DNA of 64,000 nucleotides. It comes from Streptomyces erythrochromogenes (GTDB lineage: Bacteria; Actinomycetota; Actinomycetes; Streptomycetales; Streptomycetaceae). This document shows positions 1 to 8,586 of the stretch, piece after piece. Location of the stretch: the NCBI RefSeq assembly GCF_036170895.1, contig NZ_CP108036.1, forward strand, positions 2,356,001 through 2,420,000, read 5' to 3'. Within the stretch, counting starts at the first letter, position 1; every line of letters starts with the position of its first letter. The translations under genes and the position numbers were made by a program. The notes beneath the pieces were generated by a model. It did no database searches. It saw only the letters and a list, made by a program, of their open reading frames with translations, and was not told where the DNA came from.

Positions 1-2134
1 GCAGCACGCTGTCCTCCGGTACGCCGCCCAGCGCCATCGGGACCACCTCGTCGAGGTCGATCTCCCGGATCAGCGGGGTGACGGTCCCGGTCTGCAGCCG
101 CGACATGTCCAGCAGGTTGCCCACGAGGTGGTCGAGGCGGTCGGCGCCGTCCTCGATGCCCTCCAGGAGCACGGCGCGGTCCTCCTCGGACCATTCCACG
201 TCGTCGGAGCGCAGCGAGGTCACGGAGGCCTTGATAGAGGCCAGCGGCGTACGCAGGTCATGGCTGACGGCGGCCAGCAGGGCGGTCCGGATCCGGTTGC
301 CCTCGGCCTGCCGGCGGGCCTCCTCGGCCTCTCCGACCAGCCGCTGGCGGTCCAGGACCACGGCGGCCTGGGCGGCGAAGGCGCCGAGCACCCGGCGGTC
401 CTCGGCGGGCAGGACCCGCCCGGACAGGGCGAGCGCCATGTGGTCGCCGATGGGCATGTCCACATCGGCGTCCTCGGGGCGGGCGACCGGGCCGGGGCCG
501 GCGCTGCCGGCCGGTTTCCAGGGCTCCAGGTCGTCGGCCCGCTCCAGCAGGGCCACCGACTCCATGGCGAAGGTCTCGCGCACGCGCTCCAGCAGCGCGT
601 CCAGCGTGGTCTCGCCCCGCAACACGCTTCCGGCGAGGAAGGAGAGGATCTCGGACTCGGCGCGCAGCCGGGCGGCCTGGTGGGTGCGGCGGGCGGCAAG
701 GTCCACCACCGAGGCCACCGAGACGGCCACGCCGAAGAAGACGGTGATGGCGACGATGTTCCTGGGATCGGACACGGTGAACCGGTGCAGCGGCGGCGCG
801 AAGAAGTAGTTCATCAGCAGCGAGCCGAGGGCGGCGGAGGCGAGGGCCGGCCAGAGCCCGCCCAGCAGTGCGGCGGCCACCGTCAGCGCCAGGAACAGCA
901 GCATGTCGTTGGCGAGCCCGAGGTCGGCGTCGACGTGCGTGAGCAGCAGGCACAGCAGCACGGGGAAGACCGTTCCCACCACCCAGCCGGCCACGATCCG
1001 GTTGCGGCCGAGCTGGGCCGCCGAGCGGGCGACGGGCAGGCCGCGCCCCTTGGCGGCCTCCTCGTGCGTGACGATGTGGACGTCGAGGTCGGGTCCCGAG
1101 TCGCGGGCCACACTCGCGCCGACGCCGGGGCCGAGGACGTACTGCCAGGAGCGGCGGCGGCTGGAGCCGAGCACGATCTGGGTGGCGTTGACCCCGCGCG
1201 CGAAGGCGAGCAGGGCGTCGGGGATGTTGTCGCCGATGACGTGGTGAAACGTTCCTCCGAGGTCTTCGACCAGCGTCCGCTGGACCGCGAGCTCCTTCGG
1301 CGAGGCGGCGGTCAGGCCGTCGCTGCGGGCGATGTAGACGGCGAGGATCTCGCTGCCCGAGCCCTTGGCCGCCATCCGCGAGGCACGCCGGACGAGGGTG
1401 CGCCCCTCGGGCCCGCCGGTGAGCCCGACGACGATGCGCTCCCGCGCCTGCCAGGTCGAGCGGATGCCGTGCTCGCCCCGGTACTGCTGGAGGTACTCGT
1501 CGGCCCGGTCGGCGACCCACAGCAGTGCGAGCTCGCGCAGGGCGGTCAGGTTGCCCGGCCGGAAGTAGTTGGAGAGGGCCGCGTCGACCTTCTCGGGCTT
1601 GTATATGTTCCCGTGCGCCATCCGCCGGCGCAGCGCCTGCGGGGACATGTCGACCAGCTCGATCTGGTCGGCCCGGCGGACGACCTCGTCGGGCACGGTC
1701 TCCCGCTGCCGTACCCCGGTGATCGCCTCGACCACGTCCCCGAGCGACTCCAGGTGCTGGATGTTGACGGTCGACACGACGTCGATGCCGGCCCGCAGCA
1801 GCTCCTCCACGTCCTGCCAGCGCTTGGCGTGGCGCGAGCCGGGGACGTTGGTGTGCGCGAGCTCGTCCACGAGCGCTACGGCCGGCCGGCGCGCGAGGAG
1901 CGCGTCCACGTCCATCTCGGTGAAGGTGGCGCCGCGGTAGGTCAGGGTCCGGCGTTCCACCTGTTCGAGGCCGTGGAGCATGACCTCCGTACGCGGCCGC
2001 CCGTGGTGCTCGACGAAGCCGACGACGCAGTCCGCGCCCCGCTCCGTCCTGCGGTGCCCTTCGGAGAGCATCGCGTAGGTCTTGCCCACGCCGGGTGCCG
2101 CGCCGAGATAGATCCTGAGCTTGCCGCGTCCCAT
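1..2134 (-). CDS. kdpD: KdpD-type osmosensitive K+ channel sensor histidine kinase (partial, C-terminus beyond left edge)
   Basis: The protein starts MGRGKLRIYLGAAPGVGKTYAM, with the Walker A-like GAAPGVGKT of the KdpD N-terminal domain at about residues 11-19. A universal-stress-like region follows (ERIVVGLTGG), then a transmembrane block and a GAF-like linker. The phospho-acceptor H-box HDLRTPLASIK places His625 at 260-262. The ATPase domain is cut by the window edge after about 711 residues. In this family the kinase senses K+ limitation or turgor and phosphorylates KdpE. Neither kdpE nor kdpFABC is visible, since they would lie to the left. The ATG at 2134 is the only start that keeps the conserved N-terminus. 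The gene reads away from DUF3710, from which it is separated by about 200 bases holding a terminator. Confidence 0.93.
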   Translation of the reverse strand, partial: MGRGKLRIYLGAAPGVGKTYAMLSEGHRRTERGADCVVGFVEHHGRPRTEVMLHGLEQVERRTLTYRGATFTEMDVDALLARRPAVALVDELAHTNVPGSRHAKRWQDVEELLRAGIDVVSTVNIQHLESLGDVVEAITGVRQRETVPDEVVRRADQIELVDMSPQALRRRMAHGNIYKPEKVDAALSNYFRPGNLTALRELALLWVADRADEYLQQYRGEHGIRSTWQARERIVVGLTGGPEGRTLVRRASRMAAKGSGSEILAVYIARSDGLTAASPKELAVQRTLVEDLGGTFHHVIGDNIPDALLAFARGVNATQIVLGSSRRRSWQYVLGPGVGASVARDSGPDLDVHIVTHEEAAKGRGLPVARSAAQLGRNRIVAGWVVGTVFPVLLCLLLTHVDADLGLANDMLLFLALTVAAALLGGLWPALASAALGSLLMNYFFAPPLHRFTVSDPRNIVAITVFFGVAVSVASVVDLAARRTHQAARLRAESEILSFLAGSVLRGETTLDALLERVRETFAMESVALLERADDLEPWKPAGSAGPGPVARPEDADVDMPIGDHMALALSGRVLPAEDRRVLGAFAAQAAVVLDRQRLVGEAEEARRQAEGNRIRTALLAAVSHDLRTPLASIKASVTSLRSDDVEWSEEDRAVLLEGIEDGADRLDHLVGNLLDMSRLQTGTVTPLIREIDLDEVVPMALGGVPEDSVL

Positions 2135-2246
2135 GCGCTCATTCTCGGGGACGTCCGGGCCGGGCACGCACCGATCCCGGCGCCGGGACCGATCCCTGAC
2201 GGATCCCTGACGCGGGCCGCGGAGCTCCGTCCGCGGTGCGCGAAAG

Positions 2247-2283
2247 CCGGTGGGCCCCACCCCGAAGGAGTGGGGCCCACCGG
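2247..2283 (-). terminator. Strong hairpin downstream of the DUF3710 gene
   Basis: A perfect 14-bp stem (CCGGTGGGCCCCAC at 2247-2260 with its complement at 2270-2283) and a 9-base loop lie 53 bases after the stop of the leftward DUF3710 gene and upstream of kdpD. There is no clear T-tract, as is common in Streptomyces. Confidence 0.7.
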
Positions 2284-2335
2284 CCGGAAACACGACGCGC
2301 CCCCTTGTGCGCGGGGGCCGTCCGGGGTCGGCGGG

Positions 2336-3124
2336 TCAGCGGACCTCGGTGATCTCCGGGCCGCGCTCGAGCTGGCCCATGCCGCCGCCGAAACGGGAGC
2401 CTTCCTGCTCCTCCGTCGTCTGCACGCCGTCCGGCACCATCTGGGCGTCGTTCGGCAGCTTCAGGACGATCGGGTCGCGCGGGGCCATCGGGCCGTCGCC
2501 GCGGACGACGACGGTGTCCCGGAAGATCTGCTCCAGCACGCCCGCCGACTCGGGGCGCACCGCGCCCTGGCCGGAGATGACGCCCCGCAGGAACCAGCGC
2601 GGGCCGTCCACGCCGACGAAGCGGACCAGTTGGGCGCCGGTCTGTCCGTCGGGCAGCGGGACGGGAACCTGCGCGCGCAGCTCCCAGCCCAGGGCGCCCT
2701 GGACCTCGTCGATGATGCCGCCCTGCTGGGTGATGCCCGCGGCGATCTCGTCGCGGACCTCGCCCCAGATGCCTTCCTTCTTGGGCGCGGCGAAGGCCTG
2801 CAGCTGCACGGCGCTGTCGCCCAGCACCACGGTGGCGGCCACGATGGCGTCCCCGGCGACCTCGACGCGCAGTTCCATGCCGTCGACACCGGGTACGAAG
2901 ATGCCGCCCAGGTCGACCCGGCCGTCGGCCGGGTTCCCGAGCACCTCGGAGACGTCCCAGGGGCCGTCCGGCCGCGGGGCCGGGGGCAGGTTGATCCGGC
3001 GCGGCGCGGCAGCGCCGTCCGACTCGCCCGCATCGTCCTGCTCAGCGGCGGCGACGCCGTCTACGACCTGCTCGGCCGCGCCGCCGTCCTTGGCGGAGTC
3101 GTTCTTCTTGCGACGTCCGAACAC
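2336..3124 (-). CDS. DUF3710 family protein
   Basis: A 262-residue soluble protein of the actinobacterial DUF3710 family, whose function is unknown. It opens with a basic patch (FGRRKKN), then an acidic, Ala/Gly-rich linker of about 40 residues. The conserved body begins near NLPPAPRPDGPWDVSEV and includes VDGPRWFLRGVISGQGA. There are no membrane segments or signal peptide. The start is GTG at 3124, preceded by GGAAGGA at a normal distance. It lies one base after the dut stop, so it is probably cotranscribed with and coupled to dut. The dut-DUF3710 pairing recurs in actinobacteria, which gives a context but not a function. Confidence 0.88.
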   Translation of the reverse strand: MFGRRKKNDSAKDGGAAEQVVDGVAAAEQDDAGESDGAAAPRRINLPPAPRPDGPWDVSEVLGNPADGRVDLGGIFVPGVDGMELRVEVAGDAIVAATVVLGDSAVQLQAFAAPKKEGIWGEVRDEIAAGITQQGGIIDEVQGALGWELRAQVPVPLPDGQTGAQLVRFVGVDGPRWFLRGVISGQGAVRPESAGVLEQIFRDTVVVRGDGPMAPRDPIVLKLPNDAQMVPDGVQTTEEQEGSRFGGGMGQLERGPEITEVR

Positions 3125-3125
3125 G

Positions 3126-3671
3126 TCACTGTCCTTCCCGGTCGGTTACGACCGAAGCGTAGCCATTCCCACCCTGCTGACCAGCCCCGGATCCGGCCAC
3201 GGCCGCATGACCGCCGGTGGAGCCGAAGCCCCCCTCGGCCCGGGCCGAGCCGGGAAGTTCCGCCACCTCGTGGAAGCGCACCTTCTCGACCCGCTGGACA
3301 ACCAGCTGGGCAATGCGGTCGAAACGCTCGAACCTGACGCTCTCGCGAGGGTCGAGATTGACCACGATCACCTTGATCTCTCCACGGTACCCGGCATCCA
3401 CCGTCCCCGGGGCATTCACGAGCGCGAGCCCGCAGCGTGCGGCCAGACCCGAACGCGGGTGCACGAAGGCCGCGTACCCGTCGGGCAGGGCGATCGAGAC
3501 CCCGGTGGGCAGCACCGCGCGCTCACCGGGCTCCAGTACGGCGGCCTCTGTGGTGACCAGGTCGCAGCCGGCGTCACCGGGGTGCCCGTACGCCGGAATC
3601 GGAACCTCCGGGTCGACGCGGCGAATCAGCACGTCCACGTCCTGGCGGGATCCGTTGTTGTTCAGGGACAT
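3126..3671 (-). CDS. dut: Deoxyuridine 5'-triphosphate nucleotidohydrolase (dUTPase)
   Basis: This enzyme hydrolyses dUTP to dUMP and pyrophosphate, keeping uracil out of DNA and supplying dUMP for dTMP synthesis. All five trimeric-dUTPase motifs can be read: AGCDL (residues 34-38), HPRSGLAAR, GTVDAGYRGEI, RIAQLVV, and the C-terminal glycine-rich motif GGFGSTGGH. In motif III, Ala-Gly replaces the more usual Glu/Asp-Asp before YRGEI, a common actinobacterial variant. The length of 181 residues includes a tail beyond motif V. The ATG at 3671 shares one base with the stop of the upstream thioesterase gene (TGATG), which indicates translational coupling. Confidence 0.97.
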   Translation of the reverse strand: MSLNNNGSRQDVDVLIRRVDPEVPIPAYGHPGDAGCDLVTTEAAVLEPGERAVLPTGVSIALPDGYAAFVHPRSGLAARCGLALVNAPGTVDAGYRGEIKVIVVNLDPRESVRFERFDRIAQLVVQRVEKVRFHEVAELPGSARAEGGFGSTGGHAAVAGSGAGQQGGNGYASVVTDREGQ

Positions 3672-4255
3672 CAGGGGTTCACCTCAAAGGCGCGTGCGCG
3701 CCTGACCTGGTCCGGGTCGGCCATGGCCGCCTGGATCTCCTCGGGCCGTCCGTTGTCGATGAAGTGGTCGACCTTCACTTCGATGAAGAGCGCGTCGGCG
3801 CGGACCGCGACCGGGCCCTCCGGCCCGCCTATCCGGCCCACGGCCGTGCAGTAGATCTTCCGGCCGGCGACGGCGGTCACCTCGGCCTCCAGGTACAGCA
3901 CGGTGTCCACGGGCACCGGCCGCACGAAGTCCGTCTCCAGCCGTCCGGTCACGGCGATGACGCGCAGCAGCCAGTTCAGCGAGCCCAGCGTCTCGTCGAG
4001 TGCGGTGGCGAGCACCCCGCCGTGGGCGAGCCCGGGCGCGCCCTGGTGGGCGGGCTTGACGGTGAACTCGGCGGTGACGCGGACGCCGTCGCCGGCCCGC
4101 GCCGCCAGGTGGAGTCCGTGCGGCTGGCCCCCGCCGCAGCCGAAACAGTGCTCGTAGTGGGCACCGAGGAGCTCACCGGGTGCCGGCGCGTCGGGATGCC
4201 GGACCGGTGCGGCGGCATCGGCCGGGGGCGTCAACGCTGTGTTTCGTCCACTCAC
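3671..4255 (-). CDS. PaaI-type hotdog-fold thioesterase
   Basis: A single hotdog domain of the PaaI/YbgC class that probably hydrolyses acyl-CoA thioesters. The motif QGAPGLAHGGVLATALDETLG carries the HGG and acidic residue expected at the active site. An N-terminal C-F-G-C-G-G-G segment (EHCFGCGGGQPHGL) is typical of this actinobacterial subgroup. I chose GTG at 4255 (VSGRNTALTP), giving 194 residues, because an upstream extension would run into the divergent DUF3093 gene and lacks family similarity. No good ribosome site precedes it, so the start is uncertain. It is first in a thioesterase-dut-DUF3710 run. Confidence 0.85.
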   Translation of the reverse strand: MSGRNTALTPPADAAAPVRHPDAPAPGELLGAHYEHCFGCGGGQPHGLHLAARAGDGVRVTAEFTVKPAHQGAPGLAHGGVLATALDETLGSLNWLLRVIAVTGRLETDFVRPVPVDTVLYLEAEVTAVAGRKIYCTAVGRIGGPEGPVAVRADALFIEVKVDHFIDNGRPEEIQAAMADPDQVRRARAFEVNP

Positions 4256-4313
4256 AGCCGCAGACCTTACCCGCGCGGCTACCCGCCGGTCGCCTCGTGG
4301 CAGGCTTGAGCAC

Positions 4314-4772
4314 ATGCAGCTCTCCACCGCGCACCACGACGAACGCCTGACCGCCCCCCGCTCCTGGTGGGGCATCGCCGTCATGACCGGCCTCGCGGGT
4401 GCGCTGATGCTGCTGCCCCTGGGCACGCTGCCGCTGCTGGCCGGCCTCGTCGGCGGCACCGCACTGGCCGGGCTGGTGGTGAGCTCGTACGGCTCCGCGC
4501 GCGTGCGCGTGGTGAACGGTGCGCTGGCCGTCGGCGACGCGCGGATCCCGGTGTCGGCGCTGGGCGAGGCCGAGATCCTGGACGCCGAGGAGGCGCGCGC
4601 CTGGCGCACGTACAAGGCGGACACCCGGGCCTTCATGCTGATGCGCAGCTATGTGCCGACGGCGGTCCGGATCGAGGTCACCGACCCCGCCGACCCGACC
4701 CCGTACGTCTACGTCTCCACCCGCGAACCGCAGGCCCTGGTCTCGGCGCTGCGCGCGGCGCGGGCGGCCTGA
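4314..4772 (+). CDS. DUF3093 family membrane protein
   Basis: A 152-residue protein of the actinobacterial DUF3093 family, function unknown. Two hydrophobic segments follow a short cytoplasmic N-terminus (about residues 18-50, IAVMTGLAGALMLLPLGTLPLL and the following AGLVVSS). A soluble domain then carries the family signature ARAWRTYKADTRAFMLMRSYVPTAVRIEV. The ATG at 4314 is preceded by GGCTTGAG. It is transcribed divergently from the thioesterase-dut operon with only 58 bases between starts, so the promoters must overlap. Confidence 0.88.
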   Translation: MQLSTAHHDERLTAPRSWWGIAVMTGLAGALMLLPLGTLPLLAGLVGGTALAGLVVSSYGSARVRVVNGALAVGDARIPVSALGEAEILDAEEARAWRTYKADTRAFMLMRSYVPTAVRIEVTDPADPTPYVYVSTREPQALVSALRAARAA

Positions 4773-4814
4773 CGGGCCTGCCCGGGGCCGCTGCGCGCAC
4801 GGCGGCGGAGCGCG

Positions 4815-5744
4815 TCAGTCGCGCGCGAAGTACTCCGGCCCCTCCAGGGCGGCCCTGGTGGCCTCGGGAAGGGGCTCCGAGGGCCGTTCCAGGGGCGGCA
4901 GGGTGCGCAGGGCCTCCCAGGCCACCGCCTGCCTGCGCAGGTCCGCACGGACCTTCTCGGCGAGTTTGCGGGTGTCGCGGCGGTTCATGACCGCTCCGAC
5001 CGCCGCGCCCACCATGAACGGCATGAGGTTCGGCAGGCTGCGGATCATCCGCTTCATGATCTGCTGGCGCAGTTCGCGCTTCATCTGCCCGCCGAGCGCG
5101 GCGTTCAGCGTCGTGGGCTTGGTGAGGTCGACTCCGCGCTCTTCCGTCCACGCGGTCAGGTAGGCGAACGTGCGCTCCTTGAGGTTGCCGTGCGGCCGCT
5201 GGCCGTAGACCTCGTGGAGCTCCGCGATGAGTTTCAGCTCGATGGCCGCGACGCCGGTGATCTCCGCCGCGAGTTCGGCGGGCATCGCGGGCGGCACGGG
5301 CAGCATGGCCGCCGCGCCGATGCTGGCGCCGACGGTCGCCGAGGCGGCGGTGGCGCCCGAGATCAGCTTGTCGGCGAGCTGGTCGGGACCGAGGCCGGGG
5401 AACTGCGCGCGCAGTGTCGCGAGGTCCCGGACCGGAACGCGCGGTGCGTTCTCGATGATCCTGTCGGTGATGTAGAGGGCGGCGCCGCGCACGCCTTCGC
5501 CGCCCTTGCGTACACCGTTCTTGACGGCTTGCAGCCGACGGCCCCCGGCACCGCGCCGGGACCCCTCGCCGGGCTCCGCGACCGACGCCGCCGGGGCGGT
5601 GTCGGAGGGAACGGCGAGTGCCGCACTGGCGGAGCCGCCGGGGGCTTCGGGACCCGTCTCCGGGTCCGTGGTCACCACCTGCGTCTCCGCCGGATCACCC
5701 TGCTTTCGGAAGGGGCGCCTCCGAAAGGGTGTCGAGCCAGCCAC
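4815..5744 (-). CDS. EcsC-like hypothetical protein
   Basis: 309 residues. After a long polar, Ala/Pro/Gly-rich N-terminus of about 95 residues there is a conserved helical domain: an alanine-rich hydrophobic stretch (ATVGASIGAAAMLPVPPAMPAEL) followed by ITGVAAIELKLIAELHEVYG. This resembles EcsC-type domains, but the assignment is by eye only. A second hydrophobic stretch is LPNLMPFMVGAAVGAVMN. No catalytic motif is visible. The GTG at 5744 has GAGAGG eight bases upstream. It follows the DUF4193 gene by 12 bases and is probably in the same transcript. Confidence 0.72.
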   Translation of the reverse strand: MAGSTPFRRRPFRKQGDPAETQVVTTDPETGPEAPGGSASAALAVPSDTAPAASVAEPGEGSRRGAGGRRLQAVKNGVRKGGEGVRGAALYITDRIIENAPRVPVRDLATLRAQFPGLGPDQLADKLISGATAASATVGASIGAAAMLPVPPAMPAELAAEITGVAAIELKLIAELHEVYGQRPHGNLKERTFAYLTAWTEERGVDLTKPTTLNAALGGQMKRELRQQIMKRMIRSLPNLMPFMVGAAVGAVMNRRDTRKLAEKVRADLRRQAVAWEALRTLPPLERPSEPLPEATRAALEGPEYFARD

Positions 5745-5756
5745 GGCCTACGCCTC

Positions 5757-6053
5757 TCAGTCGCAGTCGCGACAGATCGGCTGACCGTTCTTCTCACGTG
5801 CCAGCTGGCTGCGGTGGTGCACCAGGAAGCAGCTCATGCAGGTGAACTCATCGGCCTGCTTGGGCAGGACTCGAACGGCCAGCTCCTCGTTGGAGAGGTC
5901 CGCGCCGGGAAGCTCCAGGCTCTCGGCCGAGTCGAATTCGTCCATGTCGACGGACGAGGACGACTTCTCATTGCGTCGAGCCTTCAGCTCTTCAATGCTG
6001 TCGTTGTCGACGTCGTCGTCGGTCTTGCGCGGGGTGTCGTAGTCCGTTGCCAT
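5757..6053 (-). CDS. DUF4193 zinc-ribbon protein
   Basis: A 98-residue protein of the actinobacterial DUF4193 family. The N-terminal two-thirds is acidic (DDDVDNDSIEELKARR). The C-terminus has two cysteine pairs, CMSC and CRDC (TCMSCFLVHHRSQL... PICRDCD), separated by about 18 residues, consistent with one structural zinc ribbon. It resembles small DksA/RNA-polymerase-associated factors in general form, but no function is established. The ATG start follows a purine-rich GAGGGGGAGAGCG stretch. The 380-base leader upstream probably holds its promoter. Confidence 0.9.
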   Translation of the reverse strand: MATDYDTPRKTDDDVDNDSIEELKARRNEKSSSSVDMDEFDSAESLELPGADLSNEELAVRVLPKQADEFTCMSCFLVHHRSQLAREKNGQPICRDCD

Positions 6054-6436
6054 TGTTCGCTCTCCCCCTCTGGGTGTTAGCGGTGTCTCAGCGCACGTAA
6101 CGCACGAGAGGCCGGACTTGTGCCCGACCTGAGGCGGAGATTTTGCCTCACATCAAGGTCTGTTACTCAATCGACACCCAGCCGCCCGCCTGAAGGGGCG
6201 ATCGGCTGGGATGACGACCGGGACCGTACACGGTCCGGGCGCCGTCTTGCACAAACGCCACCCCGTGTATTTCCCGCCATTCGGGGGGCCGGAAACCCGG
6301 ACTTCCCGGGCGTTCCGGCCGTCCCCGAGTCGCCGAACACACATGGCCCGCCACCGCCGACTGTGATCGATCACACAAGGGCGAATGGATTCAGAGGCCA
6401 AGTATTCAGCCAAAAGCGAACACGGGGTGGGGGGTC
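6054..6436. other. Intergenic region between DUF4193 and cutS
   Basis: 383 bases without a convincing gene. It serves as leader and promoter region for the leftward DUF4193 gene and as 3' region of cutS. The clearest structure is a perfect 14-base palindrome at 6362-6375. A short inverted repeat GGACCG/CGGTCC lies near 6220-6236. Confidence 0.6.
6362..6375. promoter_or_regulatory. Perfect palindrome TGTGATCGATCACA
   Basis: A 14-base perfect dyad with the form GTG-N6-CAC, the spacing described for Streptomyces Crp-type sites. It lies 61 bases beyond the cutS stop and 309 bases upstream of the DUF4193 start, so it may be a distal regulatory site for the leftward DUF4193 operon. No binding protein is known from the sequence alone. 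Confidence 0.4.
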
Positions 6437-7681
6437 TCACAAAGGCAGAGTGACACGCATCACCAGGCCACCGCCTTCCCGGGGCATCGCCTGGATCCTG
6501 CCGCCGTGTGCGCGCGCCACGGAGCGCGCGATCGACAGACCCAGTCCTACACCCTTGTCGCTGCCCGTGCGCTCCGTACGCAGCCGCCTGAACGGCTCGA
6601 AGAGGTTGTCCACCTCGTACGCGGGAACCACGGGACCCGTGTTCGACACCAGGAGCACCGCCTGGCCGTGCCGGGCCTCGGTGGTGACCTCCACCCAGCC
6701 GTCCTCCGGCACGTTGTACCGGACGGCGTTCTGCACCAGGTTGAGGGCGATCCGCTCCAGCAGGACACCGTTGCCCTGCACGACGGCCGGCTCGCGCTCG
6801 CCGCGGATCTCCACACCCTTGGCGTCGGCCTCGCCCCGCACCTGGTCGACGGCGCGCGAGGCGACCTCCGCCAGGTCCACGGGCTTGCGCTCGACGATCT
6901 GGTTCTCGCTGCGGGCCAGCAGCAGCAGGCCCTCGACCAGCTGCTCGCTGCGCTCGTTGGTGGCGAGCAGCGTCTTGCCGAGCTGCTGGAGCTCCACCGG
7001 GGCGCCCGGATCGGACAGGTGCACCTCCAGCAGGGTCCGGTTGATCGCCAGCGGCGTCCGCAGCTCGTGCGAGGCGTTGGCGACGAACCGCTGCTGGGCC
7101 GTGAAGGCCCGCTCCAGCCGGTCCAGCATCTCGTCGAAGGTGTCGGCGAGCTCCTTGAGCTCGTCGTCCGGCCCGTCCAGCTCGATCCGCCGGGTCAGGT
7201 CGGAGCCGACCACCCGGCGGGCGGTACGGGTGATCTTGCCCAGCGGTGAGAGCACCCGGCCGGCCATCGCGTAGCCGAAGGCGAAGGCGATGATGCTCAG
7301 GCCCAGCAGGGCCATCAGCGAGCGGCTGAGCAGGTCGTCCAGGGCGTGCCTGCGCTGTTCGAGGATGCACTGGCCGATCGCGGCGTTGAACTGGTCGGGC
7401 GTCAGTTCGAGGCCCACCACTCCCGGGCAGGAGCTGCTGGTGACCTTCACCTGGCCGCCCACGATCTGGAACGGCAGGGCGTTGCCCTGCCGCAGGGCCT
7501 GGGCCGCCAGCAGGTAGATGATCGAGAGCAGCAGGATGCCCGCGATCAGGAACATCCCGCCGTAGAGCAGCGTGAGGCGTATCCGGATGGTCGGCCTCAG
7601 CCACGGGAAGGGACCCTCGGGCTGGCCGGGGTCCCAGGTCGGTTTCGGTGGCGCCGTCGGTGGCGCCGGGGTCGTCGCCAC
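6437..7681 (-). CDS. cutS: CutS sensor histidine kinase
   Basis: A 414-residue membrane kinase paired with the adjacent response regulator. A proline-rich cytoplasmic N-terminus precedes TM1 (about residues 37-60). An extracytoplasmic loop of about 60 residues contains just two cysteines, Cys85 and Cys105. TM2 is followed by HAMP (GKITRTARRVVGSDLTRRIEL), the HisKA H-box NASHELRTPLAINR, and an HATPase domain with an N-box (LNLVQNAVRYN) and GxG motif (GSDKGVGLGLSIARS). The loop cysteines match the CutS class, for which an envelope redox or secretion-stress role has been proposed. The GTG start at 7681 lies four bases after the cutR stop, so the two genes are cotranscribed. Confidence 0.92.
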   Translation of the reverse strand: MATTPAPPTAPPKPTWDPGQPEGPFPWLRPTIRIRLTLLYGGMFLIAGILLLSIIYLLAAQALRQGNALPFQIVGGQVKVTSSSCPGVVGLELTPDQFNAAIGQCILEQRRHALDDLLSRSLMALLGLSIIAFAFGYAMAGRVLSPLGKITRTARRVVGSDLTRRIELDGPDDELKELADTFDEMLDRLERAFTAQQRFVANASHELRTPLAINRTLLEVHLSDPGAPVELQQLGKTLLATNERSEQLVEGLLLLARSENQIVERKPVDLAEVASRAVDQVRGEADAKGVEIRGEREPAVVQGNGVLLERIALNLVQNAVRYNVPEDGWVEVTTEARHGQAVLLVSNTGPVVPAYEVDNLFEPFRRLRTERTGSDKGVGLGLSIARSVARAHGGRIQAMPREGGGLVMRVTLPL

Positions 7682-7685
7682 GTGG

Positions 7686-8339
7686 TCAGATCCGGTATCC
7701 GGAGCCGGGCACCGTCACGATGACGGGCGGCTCGCCCAGCTTGCGGCGCAGGGTCATCACCGTCACGCGCACCACGTTGGTGAACGGGTCGGTGTTCTCG
7801 TCCCAGGCCTTCTCCAGCAGCTGCTCGGCGGAGACCACGGTCCCCTCGCTGCGCATGAGGACCTCCAGCACCGCGAACTCCTTCGGGGCCAGCTGCACCT
7901 CCTTGCCCTCGCGGAACACCTCGCGCCGGTTCGGGTCCAGCTTGATCCCGGCCCGCTCCAGTACGGGCGGCAGCGCGACGGTGGTGCGCCGGCCGAGCGC
8001 CCGCACGCGGGCGGTCAGCTCGGTGAAGGCGAAGGGCTTGGGCAGGTAGTCGTCCGCCCCGAGCTCCAGGCCCTCCACGCGGTCGCTCACATCGCCGGAG
8101 GCGGTCAGCATCAGCACGCGGGTGGGCATGCCGAGCTCGACGATCTTCCGGCACACGTCGTCACCGTGCACGAGCGGGAGGTCCCGGTCGAGCACGACCA
8201 CGTCGTAGTCGTTCACGCCGACCCGCTCCAGGGCGGCGGCGCCGTCGTACACGACGTCCACGGCCATGGCCTCCCGGCGCAGGCCGGTGGCCACCGCATC
8301 GGCGAGCAGCTGCTCGTCCTCGACGACGAGTACGCGCAC
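7686..8339 (-). CDS. cutR: CutR response regulator (OmpR/PhoB family)
   Basis: 217 residues with a receiver domain followed by a winged-helix DNA-binding domain. The receiver has the acidic pocket (VEDE), the phospho-acceptor Asp in VVVLDRDLP, the conserved Thr/Ser in MLTASG and the Lys in LPKPFAF. The output domain ends VRVTVMTLRRKLGEPPVIVTVPGSGYRI. The GTG at 8339 is preceded by GGAAGGA at a suitable spacing; longer upstream readings are not conserved in character. It lies directly upstream of cutS. The 247 bases to the next, divergent, gene hold its promoter. Confidence 0.94.
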   Translation of the reverse strand: MRVLVVEDEQLLADAVATGLRREAMAVDVVYDGAAALERVGVNDYDVVVLDRDLPLVHGDDVCRKIVELGMPTRVLMLTASGDVSDRVEGLELGADDYLPKPFAFTELTARVRALGRRTTVALPPVLERAGIKLDPNRREVFREGKEVQLAPKEFAVLEVLMRSEGTVVSAEQLLEKAWDENTDPFTNVVRVTVMTLRRKLGEPPVIVTVPGSGYRI

Positions 8340-8586
8340 GTCGTTTCCTTCCTCCGAGCCCAGAAGGGCACACGTGTATTGCGTCGTACATCCTGCCCGT
8401 TTCAGCCGTAAACCGGCTGTAAGACGGGTCATGGAGGGGGCCCGCGGGACGGAAGTGAGGATTCCCTCGCCTCCGGAGGTTTCTGCGCCCAGGGTGCCGG
8501 GGAGGACGTGAGCACACCCCATCCACTCCCTGACGGCGGTATTGCCACGTGCCGCCGCCGACCCACGAAGAGGGGGCGAACCCATC

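Noticed and set aside
128..3337. A 1069-codon open frame on the plus strand over kdpD, DUF3710 and dut
   Set aside because: It is a GC-bias shadow antisense to three well-supported genes, with His/Gly/Arg/Gln-rich composition and no domain.
4256..4636. N-terminal extension of the PaaI thioesterase up to 4636
   Set aside because: It would lie antisense to the DUF3093 gene and has no family similarity; GTG 4255 is kept.
5703..5727. Inverted repeat CTTTCGGA/TCCGAAAG
   Set aside because: It lies inside the N-terminal coding part of the EcsC-like gene and codes for Arg-rich residues; probably incidental, though it could affect translation.
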